From assembly GCA_021784595.1 (NCBI GenBank), contig JAJYHT010000062.1, forward strand, positions 1-64,000: a stretch of DNA of 64,000 bases, given 5' to 3'. This document shows, one piece after another, positions 63,233 through 64,000 of the stretch (position 1 is its first letter; every line of letters begins with the position of its first letter). Below the pieces are notes generated by a model. The model saw only the letters and a list, made by a program, of their open reading frames with translations. It was not told where the DNA came from and made no database searches. This DNA is from Bacillota bacterium. Its GTDB lineage: Bacteria > Bacillota > Sulfobacillia > Sulfobacillales > Sulfobacillaceae. Position numbers and translations under genes: made by a program.

Positions 63233-64000
63233 TGCCAGGAGAACAACTAATGTATATAGGCGGACGTTGGATACCGAGTCAAGACGGGCTATGGCTGGAT
63301 GTATACAATCCGGCTACAGGTGCCGTGTTGGCTCGTGTGCCAAGCGCCTGTGCGCGAGATGTAGATGCAGCGTGCCAGGCTGCCCGCACAGCTTTTGATG
63401 CAGGTGTTTGGCCTGCCATGGCAGAACGCGCACGCGCGCGGATTTTGTTTGACGCTGCGAACTTGGTGAGAGAGAGACGACAACAACTAGCCATGCTGGA
63501 AGTGACCAATTCTGGAAAGCCAATGCAAGATGCGCTGGCGGACGTTGACGAAGCCGCCTATCTTTTGGAATATTACGCAGGCTGGATCACCAAGCTGTCT
63601 GGTGAAGTGCTGCCGGTTGGGCCTGACGCTATGAGTTTGGTGTTGCGCGAACCAATGGGAGTGGTGGCGGCCATTGTGCCTTGGAACTATCCATTGCTGA
63701 TGGCGATGCAAAAAGTGGCTCCGGCTTTAGCGGCAGGATGCACAGTGATTTTGAAGCCTGCTGAGCAGACGCCAATGACGGCGTTGGAACTTCCAGAAAT
63801 TTTTGAGTTGGCAGGTCTTCCCAGCGGGGTTTTCAACGTGGTCACGGGTGATGGACCTGGCGCCGGTGAACCACTGGTCCGTCATCCCATGGTCGATAAG
63901 ATTAGTTTTACCGGGTCGCTGGAGGTGGGCAAGCGGATTCAGCGAATTGCGGCAGACTCAGTAAAACGCGTCACACTAGAATTAGGTGGAAAATCTCCCA
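63233..64000 (+). CDS. Aldehyde dehydrogenase, N-terminal part (cut by window end)
   Basis: 256 codons are visible to the last base, frame open. Sequence includes YIGGRWIPS, NPATGAVLARVP, VAAIVPWNYPLLMAMQKVAP, KPAEQTPMTALELP, FTGSLEVGKRI and LELGGKSP with the general base Glu; the catalytic Cys lies beyond the window. Betaine-aldehyde-dehydrogenase-like. GAGGAG precedes ATG 63233; an ATG at 63251 in the same frame is an alternative. Divergent PucR gene upstream. Confidence 0.88.

Noticed and set aside
1-64000. CRISPR arrays, tRNA or rRNA genes, phage genes
   Set aside because: No regularly spaced repeats, no cloverleaf-like sequence with a usual T-arm, and no structural phage proteins were seen when reading both strands.

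Overview
The window looks like a chromosomal piece of a moderately GC-rich, Gram-positive-type (Firmicutes) heterotroph. The gene families (aerobic CO-dehydrogenase-type hydroxylase, cytochrome b6 with H-x13-H and H-x14-H spacing, LutABC lactate oxidation, many PucR regulators, glutamate decarboxylase, strong AGGAGG ribosome sites with frequent GTG/TTG starts) would fit an acidophilic, thermotolerant Sulfobacillus-like bacterium. That placement is inference from family content; no search could be run. No tRNA, rRNA, CRISPR array, phage or intact insertion sequence was seen.

Layout. 0.3-4.5 kb: a signalling block with a GGDEF cyclase, an orphan receiver-only protein, a NarL-type sensor kinase, and a paralogous kinase that has lost its phospho-accepting histidine and ATP-binding boxes. 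4.6-9 kb: GNAT acetyltransferase overlapping a K+ channel/RCK protein, patatin lipase, YjbQ and a creatininase-family hydrolase. 9.3-22 kb: amino-acid and amine metabolism, with glutamate decarboxylase, a rhomboid-like pseudoprotease, a MarR-MFS operon, a PucR regulator divergent from a class III aminotransferase and gamma-aminobutyraldehyde-type dehydrogenase, bleomycin-hydrolase-type aminopeptidase, an ornithine-cyclodeaminase-family enzyme and an FAD amine oxidase. 24.3-26.3 kb: a decayed, gene-poor stretch with a truncated acyl-CoA synthetase tail and an orphan terminator.

27-33 kb: a form II cox operon in the order S-L-M-D-E, preceded by two inverted repeats. 33.4-35.6 kb: an SCO protein fused to a cysteine-less thioredoxin-like domain, and pirin. 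35.7-38.3 kb: an HxlR regulator with operator-like palindromes, then a cytochrome b6 module whose partner protein is not an ordinary subunit IV and which is flanked by two very small membrane proteins. 38.5 kb: a 57-residue zinc ribbon under a perfect CRP/FNR-like palindrome. 38.8-45 kb: FAD oxidoreductase, amino-acid permease, M20 amidohydrolase, a second zinc ribbon and a zinc-independent NADP oxidoreductase.

45.6-49.7 kb: an MFS transporter, acyl-CoA ligase and membrane acyltransferase operon. 49.7-52 kb: alpha/beta hydrolase and imidazolone/prolidase-type amidohydrolase. 52.2-55.8 kb: a heterodimeric ABC exporter with one degenerate ATP site. 56.1-59.8 kb: an AstE/AspA-family deacylase translationally coupled to lutABC. 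59.9-61.4 kb: a DEARH/DEARH ferritin-like protein and small membrane proteins. The end holds a second PucR regulator divergent from a second aldehyde dehydrogenase, which runs off the window.

Overall this is a scavenging and catabolic region: peptides, amino acids, amines, acyl compounds, lactate and possibly CO or other hydroxylase substrates are taken up and oxidised, with electrons feeding a quinone-linked chain of which the b6 module may be a part.
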